A DNA stretch of 64,000 nucleotides, taken from the NCBI GenBank assembly GCA_030848545.1, contig JAVDCA010000012.1, forward strand, positions 124,001-188,000. The letters are read 5' to 3'. The number at the start of each line of letters is the position of its first letter. The first letter of the stretch is position 1. Positions 19,828 to 28,696 of the stretch are shown piece after piece. Made by a program: the position numbers and the translations under genes. The notes below the pieces were generated by a model. It saw only the letters and a list, made by a program, of their open reading frames with translations. It made no database searches and was not told where the DNA came from. The stretch comes from Astrobacterium formosum. Lineage in GTDB: Bacteria > Pseudomonadota > Alphaproteobacteria > Rhizobiales > Xanthobacteraceae.

Positions 19828-20241
19828 ATGAGCGACATCGCCATTCCCCGCCCGATCGCCCGCGTGCTGGCGATCCCTGGCCTCGACTATCTGGCGCGGC
19901 TCGCGCTGGCGTCGCCGTTCCTGATCAGCGGCGTCGTCAAGCTCGTCGACTTCTCCGGCGCCACCGCCGAGGTGGCGGGACTCGGGCTTCGCCCCGCCGC
20001 CGCCATCGCGGCCGCCGTCGTGGCCACGCAGATCGGCGGTTCGCTCTTGTTCATCTCTCGCCGCTTCTCCTGGCTCGGTGCCGGCATTCTGGCGGTGTTC
20101 ACCGTCTGGGCGACGCTGCTCGCTCATCCGTTCTGGACCTTTGCGGGCGAAGCCCGCGGCCGCCAGACCGCGACCTTCTTCGAGCACGTCGCCATCGTCG
20201 GCGGCCTCGCCATGGCGGCGCTGACCGGCGGCCGGCGTTGA
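19828..20241 (+). CDS. DoxX family membrane protein
   Basis: Protein of 137 residues with four hydrophobic helices. The family signature is near the start: LARLALASPFLISGVVKLVDFSGATAEVAGLGL, broken here by the first helix boundary. DoxX-like proteins are four-helix membrane proteins linked to quinone or thiol redox, mostly uncharacterised. It lies 12 bases after the amidohydrolase gene and 4 bases before the MFS gene, so it belongs to the same transcription unit. Confidence 0.87.
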   Translation: MSDIAIPRPIARVLAIPGLDYLARLALASPFLISGVVKLVDFSGATAEVAGLGLRPAAAIAAAVVATQIGGSLLFISRRFSWLGAGILAVFTVWATLLAHPFWTFAGEARGRQTATFFEHVAIVGGLAMAALTGGRR

Positions 20242-20245
20242 CACC

Positions 20246-21898
20246 GTGACGACTCCCGACCCAACCCTAAAGCAGGACGCAGAGACGGTCGGCGCGTTCA
20301 CGCCGCTGCGCCGCCGCCTGTTCGCGATGCTGTGGATCGCGACCGTGGTCGGAAATATCGGCACCTTCATGCGCGACGTCGCCAGCGCCTGGCTGGTCAC
20401 CGAGATATCGTCGTCGCCGGCGGCGGTCGCCCTGGTGCAGGCGGCCGGCAGCCTGCCGATCTTCCTGTTGGCGATCCCCGCCGGCGTCTTGTCCGACATC
20501 CTCGACCGCCGCCGCTTCCTGATCTGCGTCCAGGCCGCGCTCGCTTTGGTGAGTACGGCCCTCGCCATCATCGCGGTGACCGGTCAAGTGTCCGTTGCTT
20601 CATTGGTCGCGCTCACCTTCCTGGGCGGCGCCGGCGCCGCCATGGCGATGCCGACCTGGCAGGCGATCACGCCGGAGCTCGTGCCAAGACCGGAGCTTCG
20701 CAGCGCGGTTGCACTCAACTCGCTCGGCTTCAATATTTCGCGCGCGCTCGGGCCGGCGCTCGGCGGCGCCATCCTGGCGGCTCTGGGGGCGCCGGCGACC
20801 TATGTGCTCGACGTCGCCACCTATGTGCTCGTCATCGCCGCCCTGTGGTCGTGGCGGCGGGAGACGGCGGCCGATGACGGCCTGCGCGAACGCTTCGGGG
20901 GCGCGTTGCGGGCCGGCCTGCGTTACGCGCGCGCGAGCACGGGCGTGCGCCGCCTGCTGGGCAGGGCAGCCCTGTTCTTCGCGTTTGCGAGCGCGGTGTG
21001 GGCTTTGCTGCCGATCATCGTCCGACATCAGATCGGCGGTGGGCCCGGCCTCTATGGGGCGATGCTGGGAGCCGTCGGCGCCGGCGCCATCATGGGCGCG
21101 CTGCTGTTGCCGGCGGTGCGTCACCGGCTGTCCCAGGATCGGCTCGTCCTCGGCGCCTCGCTGATGACCGCGTTTGCCACGGCCTTGCTCGCGATTGCGA
21201 AGACGCCAGCCGCCGGCATGGCGGTCACGTTTCTGCTCGGGGTCGCGTGGATCGCCATCCTGACCACCCTCAACGCCACCATGCAGGGCATCCTGCCGAA
21301 CTGGACGCGTGGTCGCGGCCTCGCCGTCTATCTGACGGTGTTCAATGGTGCGATGGCGGCCGGAAGCCTGCTGTGGGGAGTTTTCGCGCAGGCGGCCGGC
21401 AGCGCGATCGCGCTGGCGACGGCCGGCGCCGGTTTGGTGCTTGCCGCGCTGTTCGCGCATCGCAGTGAATTGCCGAGCGGCGATCGCGACCTCACGCCAT
21501 CGATGCATTGGCCGGAACCGGCCATGTCCGAGCCGATCGGGAACGACCGCGGTCCCGTGCTGGTGACAGTCACCTATCGGGTCGAGCCAGCCGACCGCGG
21601 CGCCTTCATGGCGGCGCTGGCGCGGCTCGCCGAAGAGCGTCGTCGTGACGGCGCGTTCTCCTGGGGGATCACCGAGGACGCTGGTGATCCCGAGCAACTC
21701 GTCGAGTGGTTCTTCATCGAATCATGGGCGGAGCACATGCGCCAGCATCAGCGTGTCTCCCGGCATGATGCCGGCCTGCAGGCAAACGTGCAGCGCTTCC
21801 ATCGCGGCGAGGATCCGCCCGTCGTGCGTCATTTCATCGCCATCGAGACGCACGCCGAGGCATCCATGCCGACGTCGTCAGCGGAAAAACCCGCTTGA
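20246..21898 (+). CDS. MFS exporter (enterobactin-exporter type) with C-terminal ABM-like domain
   Basis: Inner-membrane transporter of 550 residues with GTG start 20246, four bases after the doxX stop. Residues 1-420 form the 12-helix MFS_3-type core; the first loop after helix 2 has GVLSDILDRRR, the usual MFS motif A position. From about residue 435 a soluble tail (VLVTVTYRVEPADRGAFMAALARL to EWFFIESWAEHMRQHQRVS) resembles the dimeric alpha/beta barrel of antibiotic biosynthesis monooxygenases (ABM). Transporters with this tail are known in proteobacteria; the tail may sense or modify a substrate. The substrate is unknown. The gene ends the plus-strand set and faces the ferredoxin gene. Confidence 0.87.
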   Translation: MTTPDPTLKQDAETVGAFTPLRRRLFAMLWIATVVGNIGTFMRDVASAWLVTEISSSPAAVALVQAAGSLPIFLLAIPAGVLSDILDRRRFLICVQAALALVSTALAIIAVTGQVSVASLVALTFLGGAGAAMAMPTWQAITPELVPRPELRSAVALNSLGFNISRALGPALGGAILAALGAPATYVLDVATYVLVIAALWSWRRETAADDGLRERFGGALRAGLRYARASTGVRRLLGRAALFFAFASAVWALLPIIVRHQIGGGPGLYGAMLGAVGAGAIMGALLLPAVRHRLSQDRLVLGASLMTAFATALLAIAKTPAAGMAVTFLLGVAWIAILTTLNATMQGILPNWTRGRGLAVYLTVFNGAMAAGSLLWGVFAQAAGSAIALATAGAGLVLAALFAHRSELPSGDRDLTPSMHWPEPAMSEPIGNDRGPVLVTVTYRVEPADRGAFMAALARLAEERRRDGAFSWGITEDAGDPEQLVEWFFIESWAEHMRQHQRVSRHDAGLQANVQRFHRGEDPPVVRHFIAIETHAEASMPTSSAEKPA

Positions 21899-21982
21899 AG
21901 ACGGCGGAGCGAAAAATTGCTCATGCACGGCGGCTCGGTGGTGTGACGCCGGCGTGCAGGCCGGTGTCCGCCTGGCGATCGT

Positions 21983-22174
21983 TCAGGCGGGAACGATGCA
22001 ATTCGACTTGCAGATGTCGACACATTGCGGCGCGTCGAATGTTCCGACGCAGTCCTTGCACTTGGTCGGATCGATCCAGAAGACTTGACCCTTAGGGCTG
22101 ATGGCTTCGTTAGGACACTCGACTTCACACTCCCCGCAGGCGTTGCACCTTTCGGCGATGATCTTGTGAGCCAT
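21983..22174 (-). CDS. 2[4Fe-4S] ferredoxin of the Alvin type
   Basis: Protein of 63 residues with two cluster motifs: CNACGECEVECP (Cys 10, 13, 16, 20) and CKDC-x8-C-x3-C (Cys 39, 42, 51, 55) with a further Cys at 59. The eight-residue insertion between the second and third Cys of the second motif is typical of the low-potential Allochromatium-type ferredoxins. ATG 22174 has ggag upstream. It is the last gene of the minus-strand Hdr-like operon and is a plausible electron partner for that complex or for DsrL. Confidence 0.9.
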   Translation of the reverse strand: MAHKIIAERCNACGECEVECPNEAISPKGQVFWIDPTKCKDCVGTFDAPQCVDICKSNCIVPA

Positions 22175-22246
22175 TATTCGTCTCCGTTCTTACTCTCTTG
22201 CTGGATCGAAGGACGGTCGCGAGATCTGCGTCTGGTGAGATCCCGG

Positions 22247-23275
22247 TTACGCAACTCCGTGAGCGCGCACTAGGTTGTCTTCGGCAACATGCGCTTTGAG
22301 TGCCGCCCGATGATCTCGCTGACCGCAGGCGGCCAGGACGTTAGCGATGTCGTTGACGACGAGCCTGTCCCCGGCAGCCTTGCTGAGATTCACCCAGCAG
22401 AACGGGCACATGGTCACCACGTTTTTTCCCTCGGCTTCGAGTAGATCGACGCGAATTCCGGAGATTCGATGCGCCTCGGCCGGGAAAAGCGACTCCAGCG
22501 GTCCGCCGCAGCAGTGTGTCGACTTGCCGGACAGTTCCGGTTCCCGTACGGACAGTCCCGCCGCCCGCAACAGTTCACGGGGCTGCTCGCAAATATTCTC
22601 GTAGCGCGCATAGATGCAGGAATCGTGAACCACGACTTCGCCATCGGCCGGTTCGGCGCGCCGCGGATGCGCCTGCGCCAGCACTTCCAGGTAGTTCTGG
22701 ACCTCGATATCGAAGTCTTTGACGAAGCGCGGGTAGGCCTGACGAAACATCTGGGTGGTGTGAGGATCCACGGTGATCAGGCGCCGAACGCCCAGCTTTT
22801 TCAAATGCGCCGTCACGCGGCGGGCGTGCTCGCCGAAGGCTTCGTCTAGTCCATCGTCGTAGAGGAGAGCGCCGGCGTAGAACTCGTCTTCATACAGGTA
22901 ACCGAACTCGACCCCTGCATTGCGAAGCAGCCCGACGATGTCGCGCAAGACCCGGTTGGCATGCCGCAGTTTTTCCGACGAAGCGGTCAGACCCATGAAG
23001 AAGGACATGTTCACGAACTTGTTGACCAGGCGGCCGATGCCGAAGAACCGGGTCAGGAACGAGTTTTCGAGCATGGCCATCTGGGTCGACATGGCGTCGA
23101 TGGCGGGTATCATCTGATACACGTTGCCGGTGTAGAGGACCGTTTCGCCGCCCCTCGGCAGATCGAGCCCGCGGGCCCAACCCGTAGCCGTCCGCTTCGA
23201 CAGCGGCAGAACACTGCCGCGCTTGCGCACGTTGTCGACGAAGATTCCCAGAATGGGTGCGATCGGCAACGGCAT
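22247..23275 (-). CDS. HdrB-like CCG-domain subunit
   Basis: Protein of 342 residues, ATG 23275 with ggagg upstream. Its C-terminal half carries a complete CCG motif: HDSCIYARYENICEQ, then STHCCGGPLES, then MCPFCWVNL. In HdrB the CCG domains hold non-cubane [4Fe-4S] clusters that split heterodisulfides. The first CCG domain appears degenerate here: VLYTGNVYQMIPAIDA is present, but the Cys ligands are not visible. Together with the HdrC-like protein 12 bases upstream it forms the catalytic part of a heterodisulfide-reductase-like complex. The natural substrate in a non-methanogen is unknown; a DsrC or TusA disulfide/persulfide is a reasonable guess given the neighbours. Confidence 0.85.
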   Translation of the reverse strand: MPLPIAPILGIFVDNVRKRGSVLPLSKRTATGWARGLDLPRGGETVLYTGNVYQMIPAIDAMSTQMAMLENSFLTRFFGIGRLVNKFVNMSFFMGLTASSEKLRHANRVLRDIVGLLRNAGVEFGYLYEDEFYAGALLYDDGLDEAFGEHARRVTAHLKKLGVRRLITVDPHTTQMFRQAYPRFVKDFDIEVQNYLEVLAQAHPRRAEPADGEVVVHDSCIYARYENICEQPRELLRAAGLSVREPELSGKSTHCCGGPLESLFPAEAHRISGIRVDLLEAEGKNVVTMCPFCWVNLSKAAGDRLVVNDIANVLAACGQRDHRAALKAHVAEDNLVRAHGVA

Positions 23276-23287
23276 GCAACCATCCTC

Positions 23288-23593
23288 CTACTTCAGGCCA
23301 AACACTTGCCGGTTGATCAGGGATCGGAGGCTGCGGATGTTGTCGGTGATATGAACGCCCGACGGACAATTCGCTTCGCACATGCGACACAGCAGACAGG
23401 AGAAGATCTGCGGGATATTGGCGCGGACCCTGTCTTCAAGTCCGAGCATGGCGTCGTGGAACAGCTTGCGGGGAAGTATCTTGTACCCCAGCGGACAGAG
23501 CGCCGTGCAGGTGCCACAGTGGAAACAGGCGTTGGCGTCGAATCCCTCCGCCTTCTTCATGCGGGCCGCCAATTCCGGTGACACTCTGGTCAT
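23288..23593 (-). CDS. HdrC-like iron-sulfur subunit
   Basis: Protein of 101 residues with two [4Fe-4S] motifs, CFHCGTCTALCPLGY and CLLCRMCEANCPSGV, which is the HdrC pattern. ATG 23593 is preferred because gaggga lies six bases before it; a TTG at 23611 would add six residues. HdrC carries electrons between the flavin subunit HdrA and HdrB. It is separated from the HdrB-like gene by 12 bases and from the small HTH-like gene by 28. Confidence 0.86.
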   Translation of the reverse strand: MTRVSPELAARMKKAEGFDANACFHCGTCTALCPLGYKILPRKLFHDAMLGLEDRVRANIPQIFSCLLCRMCEANCPSGVHITDNIRSLRSLINRQVFGLK

Positions 23594-23621
23594 CTTATCC
23601 CTCGTCGCCAACTCACGCGCG

Positions 23622-23873
23622 TCAGGGCGAATGTCGCTTCGCGAGTTCGTATTGGAAGTAGTCGTCCACTTTGGGCTTGGGTCGTTCTTCGAGCCTGCCG
23701 TAGCGCCACATCGCCATCACCCATTGGGTGACTTCGCTGACGGGCGCGCCGAGGAGTTCCGCGATCTCCGGAATGGTCTTCGCTCCGTCACCGAGAACGG
23801 CGGCGATGCGGTCGCGCATCACCATCTCGTCGCGCAGGACCTCGGCGAGGGGGCGGGGGGCGGCACGGCTCAT
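23622..23873 (-). CDS. Small winged-helix-like protein within the hdr operon
   Basis: Protein of 83 residues; ATG 23873 overlaps the hdrA stop by four bases (ATGA). The segment IAAVLGDGAKTIPEIAELLGAPVSEVTQWVMAMWRYGRLEE reads as a helix-turn-helix or winged helix followed by a C-terminal KPKVDDYFQYEL. There are no Cys residues. Its place inside an enzyme operon suggests either a local regulator or a small subunit using a winged-helix fold for protein contacts. I do not recognise a named family, and which role applies cannot be told. Confidence 0.7.
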   Translation of the reverse strand: MSRAAPRPLAEVLRDEMVMRDRIAAVLGDGAKTIPEIAELLGAPVSEVTQWVMAMWRYGRLEERPKPKVDDYFQYELAKRHSP

Positions 23874-25585
23874 GACACCACCTCTGCGGCAAGAGCGTCG
23901 ATCATGGCAGTGACCTGGGCGTTGGTGTAGCCTTCGAGCTCGATGGCCGCCGACGGGCAGACCGCGGCGCAGGCGCCGCAGCCCTTGCACAGCTCGGGCA
24001 CGACGTCGGCGACCTGCTTTCCGTCACGCTCGACCTCGACGATGGCGCCCGCATACGGGCACACCTTGACGCATTCTCCGCACCAGACGCAGGTCTCGGC
24101 GCTCACCTTCGCGACCAGCGGCGCCCGGTCGAGATGCCCCTTGAGCAGCATGGCGGAGCAGTTGGCGGCCGCCGCCATCGACGAGGCGACACTCTCGGCC
24201 AGGTTCTTCGGTGCCTGGGCGGCGCCGGCGATGAAGACGCCGTCGATCACCGTCTCCACGGGCCGCAACTTGGGATGGATCTCGTTGAAGAACCCGCCCG
24301 CGCTCAGCGGCAGCTTGAGAACGTCGAGAAGCCGCTGGTTGGAGGTGGCAACCATGCCGGTGACCAGCACCACGAGGTCGGCGGGGATCTCGATGCTGTC
24401 TCCGCCCGAAAGCTCGTCGCGGACGCGCACCAACAGGCCGTCGCCCTCCCTTTCCACCGTGGGCGGCTCGCCGCCGTCATAGCGCAAGAACAGCGATCCC
24501 TTCTGCCGGGCCTCCTCGTAGATGAGCTCGTTCCTGCCGTAAGCCCGCATGTCGCGATAGAGGTGGAACTGGTTGAGCTCCGGATCAATTTCATGGGCCT
24601 GGATGGCGGCATGCACCGCCGCCGTGCAGCAGTAGCGCGAGCAGTACTGGTTACCCTCGCTCTGGCGGCTGCCGACGCAGTACACATAGGCGATGGTGCG
24701 CACGTCGCGGCCGTTGACGCGGAGGCACTCCCGGGACGTCGTCAGAAGCTCGTTGAATTCGGGCAAGGTGACCACGGCAGGCAGCCCGAACCCGAATTCC
24801 TCCGGCTGCGGCGCGTAGGGTGCGAAGCCCGTCGCGGCGATGATCGCCCCGACTTTGAGCGAGATGGTCTCCTGGCCCGCCCGCACCTTGACGGCGAATC
24901 GTCCGGCGCTGCCGCTCTTCTCGACCAGTTCGGCATTGGTGTAGACGACGATGTTGTCGCGGCCGGCGATCTGGTCGCGCAGCCTGGCGACGATTTCTCG
25001 GCCCGGCCGGCCCGAGGGGAACAGCTTGCCCAGCGCGCGGATCCGTCCTCCGACTTCCGCCGCGCGCTCCACCACGTAGACGGTCAGGCCGAGGTCGGAG
25101 AGGGCGAGCGCGGCGCGCATTCCGGCCGGTCCGGCGCCGATCACCAGAACGGCGGGCAGGGTCTCGACGCGGATGTTCTCCAGTGGCCGGCTCAACGAGG
25201 CGCGGGCGATGCCGGCCCGCACCAGGCGGACGGCCTTCTCGCTCGCCTTCGGCATGTCGTGCCGGTGCGCCCACGAGCACTGCTCGCGGATGTTCACCTG
25301 GGTGTACATGTGCGGATTGAGGCCCGCCCGATGCGCCATGACCCGGAACGTCTCCAGGTGCAGTTTGGGTGAGCAGGAGGCGATGACGACGCCGTCGAGC
25401 TGATGGGTGCGGATCGCCTCCATCATCTCCTCCTGAGAGGAGTCCGAGCACGCGAACAGGAAGGTCTTCGCCAGCGCGCAGCCTTCGGTTCCTGCGGCCG
25501 CGTCGCACACCTTCTGGACGTCGACATAGTCGGAGATGTTGCCACCGCAATGACAGGTGAAGACGCCGATCTTTTGCGCACTCAT
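23870..25585 (-). CDS. HdrA-like FAD/iron-sulfur subunit
   Basis: Protein of 571 residues. It begins IGVFTCHCGGNISDYVDV, the HdrA N-terminal cluster region, followed by VVIASCSPKLHLETFR and VNIREQCSWAH. The FAD-binding Rossmann motif is VLVIGAGPAGMRAALAL; TIAYVYCVGSRQ and YCSRYCCTAAV are the conserved Cys region. Two C-terminal ferredoxin motifs follow, CVWCGECVKVCP and CKGCGACAAVCP. In Hdr and Qmo complexes this subunit holds FAD and relays or bifurcates electrons. It overlaps the next gene upstream by four bases. This is the canonical HdrA; the neighbouring 900-residue protein is a second one with an inserted module. Confidence 0.88.
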   Translation of the reverse strand: MSAQKIGVFTCHCGGNISDYVDVQKVCDAAAGTEGCALAKTFLFACSDSSQEEMMEAIRTHQLDGVVIASCSPKLHLETFRVMAHRAGLNPHMYTQVNIREQCSWAHRHDMPKASEKAVRLVRAGIARASLSRPLENIRVETLPAVLVIGAGPAGMRAALALSDLGLTVYVVERAAEVGGRIRALGKLFPSGRPGREIVARLRDQIAGRDNIVVYTNAELVEKSGSAGRFAVKVRAGQETISLKVGAIIAATGFAPYAPQPEEFGFGLPAVVTLPEFNELLTTSRECLRVNGRDVRTIAYVYCVGSRQSEGNQYCSRYCCTAAVHAAIQAHEIDPELNQFHLYRDMRAYGRNELIYEEARQKGSLFLRYDGGEPPTVEREGDGLLVRVRDELSGGDSIEIPADLVVLVTGMVATSNQRLLDVLKLPLSAGGFFNEIHPKLRPVETVIDGVFIAGAAQAPKNLAESVASSMAAAANCSAMLLKGHLDRAPLVAKVSAETCVWCGECVKVCPYAGAIVEVERDGKQVADVVPELCKGCGACAAVCPSAAIELEGYTNAQVTAMIDALAAEVVS

Positions 25586-28284
25586 TGGTTCACCTCGCCG
25601 GTGCGCAGATAGGCCGCCACCTGCAACGCCGCCGCGCTGGCGTGCACGATGGTGTCGGGGATGTCGCGGATACCGGCCGCCGTCCCGGCGACGAACACGC
25701 CCTCCATGGTGGTTCGCCCAGGTTCGAGGTCTTCGTCGACTTCGCGCACGAAGTTGAACGCGTCCGCCTCGACATTGGCGTCCTTCAGGATCGAGAAAGC
25801 CTTGGGATTGGCGGTCAGTCCGACCGACAAGACCACCAGGTCGTGTTGCGCCACCGTCTTGCCGGCACCGCCGCTGATGTCCTCGTGGCTGACCAGGAGA
25901 TCGCCATCGGTCGTCTCCTCGATCTTGGCGACCCGGCCCTTGACGAAGTAGACGCCCATGCCCTTGGCCTGTTCGAAGAACTCGTCATAGCCCTTTCCGA
26001 AGGCGCGAATGTCCATGAAGTAGATCGTCACCTCGGCGAGCGGCAGGGCGCCCATGAGGAGCTGCGCCTGCTTGATCGAATACATGCAGCACACGCGCGA
26101 ACACAGGCGGCTGTCGACCGTGCAGTCGCGCGAGCCGGTACACAGCACGAAGGCGATGTTCGACGGGGCCTTGCCGTCGGAGGGCCGCAATACCGCGTTG
26201 TACGGGCGCGTCGGCGCGAGCAGCCGGTCCATCTGCATCGCCGTGACCACGTTGGCGTGGCGCCCATAGCCGTAAAGCGGTTTGCGCCGGGCGTCGAACA
26301 GCTGGAAGCCGGTCGCCAGCAACGTCGAGCGCACCCGCACGCTCACCAGCTCGGGCCGCATGTCGAAGTGGATTGCGTCGGCCGGGCAGGTCTCCACGCA
26401 TTGGTGGCACTGCGAACAAATGCCGCAATCCAGGCAGCGGCCGGTCTCGGCGCGGACCGCGTCCTCGCTGAGCGCGACTTCGATTTCCGCGTTCGAGCGG
26501 GCGCGCTCGAGCGGATCGAGCATTCGCATCTTTTCGGGCGCGCGAGTCGTGATCGCGTTCCGGCTCAGCACCTCCTCGTGCGTGACCCTGGGCAAACGCA
26601 GGTCGAACGACGCTGGCTCGGATTCCCCGCGCAGATAGCGATCCATGTGGAACGCGGCGCGCTTGCCCAGGGCGATGGACTGGATGATCATCGTCGGATC
26701 GATGATGGCGTTGCGGGCGGCGTAGACGCCGACGAGCGATGTCGCGAGCGTCTCCTTGTTGGTGACCAGGGTGCCGTCGCGGCGGCGTTCCATCTCGCCC
26801 GGGAAGAGATCGGCGCCCGGCAGCAACCCGACCGCCACGATCACGACCTCCGCCGCGACCTCCGTCTCCGAACCTGCCACCGGCTCGGGCGCCGCCCGCT
26901 TGCTGGCGTCGGGCGCGCCGAGCTTGGTCTCCTGCAGCGCGATGGCGGTCAGCCGGCCGCCCTCTCCGACGAACCGCATCGGCGCCCTCAATTCGTGGAG
27001 CTTGACGCCCTCGTCCAGAGCTGCCTGCACGTCCGTTTCGTGCGCCGGCATTTCCTTGCGGCTACGCCGGTAGTAGATATCCACCTCCCGTGCCCCGCAA
27101 CGTAGCGCCATGCGGGCCGAATCGACCGCAACGCTGCCGCCGCCGACGACGGCCACGCGCTTGCCGGCCAAGTCGATCTTGCTGTCGATCGCCGACTTCA
27201 GGAACGTAAGCGGATCGACGACGCCGCCGAGATCTTTCCCCGGGATGTCGATCTCTTTCGCCTTCATGGTCCCGGGGGCGATGAACACCGCATCAAACCC
27301 CTGAGCTTTCAAGTCGGCGACACTCGCCACGTCGGTTCGCGTCCGGATCTCAACCCCAAGCGCGGTGATGTTGTGCAGGTCGCGCTCAAGCACGGCCCGC
27401 GGCAGGCGATAGGGCGGGGTGGCGTCGCGCAGGACCCCACCCGCCTCGCGTGCGGATTCGAAGATCGTCACCGCGTAACCGTTTCTCGCCAGGAAATAGG
27501 CCGCGGTCAGTCCGGCCGGCCCGGAGCCGACGACTGCGACGCGTTTGCCGTTGCGGTCGGCCGGCACGCCATATTCCGGCACCGGGTGGCGATCATAATA
27601 GTAATCAGTCATGAACCGCTTGGCGCCGCGGATCTCGATCTTTCCCTCCGCCAAAGCGCGCGTGCACTGCTTCTCGCACGGCGCATAGCACAGGCGGCTC
27701 AGAGACCCCGGAAGCGGCGCGTCTTTCATGTGCAGGCGGAACGCCTCTTCGTAGAGACCGGCGCGCACCAGCGACACGTAGCCGTGCGCCTCGACGCCGC
27801 CCGGACACGTGTAGGTGCATGGAGAGATGCCGTCGCTCGCGATCACGGCCTTCTTTGGTACCGCCTGCGGAAAAGCGATGTGGATGGCGCGGCTCGCGAT
27901 CAGGTCGAAGTTGAAGCGGTCGGCGATGGCGACCGTACATTCGCGTTCGCATTCGGCGCAACCGATGCAGGCCGTCGGATCCACGAAGGTCGATTTCTTG
28001 CGCACCCGCGCGATGAAGCTGCCGTCCGTATCGCGTTCGATCCCGTCGATGTCGGCGGACGTCATCACCGTGATGTTGGGATGGTGGGCCGTGGTGGCCA
28101 TCTTGGGCGTGGAAATGCAGCTCGCACAGTCCAGCGTCGGGAAGACCTTGCTCAGCAGAATCATTCTGCCGCCGATGCTCGGCTCCTTTTCCACCAGCAG
28201 CACGCGATAACCCATGTCGCCCAGGGTCAAGGCGGACTGCATTCCGGCGATGCCGCCGCCCACGATGAGTGCGTCGTAGTCCAC
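25582..28284 (-). CDS. HdrA-like protein with inserted GltD-type NAD(P)H oxidoreductase module
   Basis: Protein of 900 residues with a GTG start. Residues 1-145 are the first part of an HdrA: FAD motif GGGIAGMQSALTL, then DCASCISTP and a ferredoxin motif CIGCAECEREC (106-116). Residues of about 150-555 form a complete glutamate-synthase-small-subunit (GltD)-like module: CTYTCPGGV and CYAPCEKQC for clusters, FAD motif GSGPAG (253-258) and NAD(P)H motif GGGSVA (381-386). From about 615 the HdrA sequence resumes: CLDCGICSQCHQCVETCP, VLCTGSRDC, LCSRVCCMYSIKQA, YFMDIRAFGKGYDEFF. The insertion makes it a likely NAD(P)(H)-linked flavoprotein of the complex, comparable in role to DsrL. Stop and start overlaps tie it to the other Hdr genes. 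Confidence 0.85.
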   Translation of the reverse strand: MDYDALIVGGGIAGMQSALTLGDMGYRVLLVEKEPSIGGRMILLSKVFPTLDCASCISTPKMATTAHHPNITVMTSADIDGIERDTDGSFIARVRKKSTFVDPTACIGCAECERECTVAIADRFNFDLIASRAIHIAFPQAVPKKAVIASDGISPCTYTCPGGVEAHGYVSLVRAGLYEEAFRLHMKDAPLPGSLSRLCYAPCEKQCTRALAEGKIEIRGAKRFMTDYYYDRHPVPEYGVPADRNGKRVAVVGSGPAGLTAAYFLARNGYAVTIFESAREAGGVLRDATPPYRLPRAVLERDLHNITALGVEIRTRTDVASVADLKAQGFDAVFIAPGTMKAKEIDIPGKDLGGVVDPLTFLKSAIDSKIDLAGKRVAVVGGGSVAVDSARMALRCGAREVDIYYRRSRKEMPAHETDVQAALDEGVKLHELRAPMRFVGEGGRLTAIALQETKLGAPDASKRAAPEPVAGSETEVAAEVVIVAVGLLPGADLFPGEMERRRDGTLVTNKETLATSLVGVYAARNAIIDPTMIIQSIALGKRAAFHMDRYLRGESEPASFDLRLPRVTHEEVLSRNAITTRAPEKMRMLDPLERARSNAEIEVALSEDAVRAETGRCLDCGICSQCHQCVETCPADAIHFDMRPELVSVRVRSTLLATGFQLFDARRKPLYGYGRHANVVTAMQMDRLLAPTRPYNAVLRPSDGKAPSNIAFVLCTGSRDCTVDSRLCSRVCCMYSIKQAQLLMGALPLAEVTIYFMDIRAFGKGYDEFFEQAKGMGVYFVKGRVAKIEETTDGDLLVSHEDISGGAGKTVAQHDLVVLSVGLTANPKAFSILKDANVEADAFNFVREVDEDLEPGRTTMEGVFVAGTAAGIRDIPDTIVHASAAALQVAAYLRTGEVNQ

Positions 28285-28291
28285 GTCGTCC

Positions 28292-28696
28292 TCACAACTT
28301 GCGTAAGGTGTCGCCGAACTGCTTCATGTGATTGACGAACGGCTCCGCACAGACGGAGCAGATCGCGCCCATCTTGAGCCTGCGTGGATCCATGCCACGC
28401 TCGGACAGCATCTGCTGGGCACGCTCCATCGCCCAGGCGGTGCGGGCGGTGCAGTCGGGCACCAGGGCGCAATCGCCGCCGTCGGCGGCGACGAACACCC
28501 CGTCGAACCCTTTTTCGATCGCGTGCACCAACCAGTCCGGCCGCACCCCTGACGAACACGGAATCCCGATCACCGTCACGCCCGGCGGGTAGTTCATGTG
28601 CGCGCTGCCGGCGAGATCGATGCCGGGATCGGAGATGCCGGTGGTCGAGAACACCAGGATGCGCGGATCGCGCGCCGTTGCGCCCTCGGCCGACAT
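28292..28696 (-). CDS. MvhD/FrhD-like hydrogenase iron-sulfur subunit
   Basis: Protein of 134 residues resembling the small [2Fe-2S] electron-transfer subunit MvhD that contacts HdrA. Visible motifs are GIPCSSGVRPDWLVHAIEKG, VAADGGDCALVPDC and the C-terminal ICSVCAEPFVNHM. ATG 28696 shares one base with the tusA stop (TGATG), so translation is coupled. In the Qmo system an MvhD-like domain is fused to QmoB; here it is a separate protein, as in HdrA-MvhD arrangements of methanogens. It is expected to pass electrons between an unknown donor and the HdrA flavin. Confidence 0.85.
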   Translation of the reverse strand: MSAEGATARDPRILVFSTTGISDPGIDLAGSAHMNYPPGVTVIGIPCSSGVRPDWLVHAIEKGFDGVFVAADGGDCALVPDCTARTAWAMERAQQMLSERGMDPRRLKMGAICSVCAEPFVNHMKQFGDTLRKL

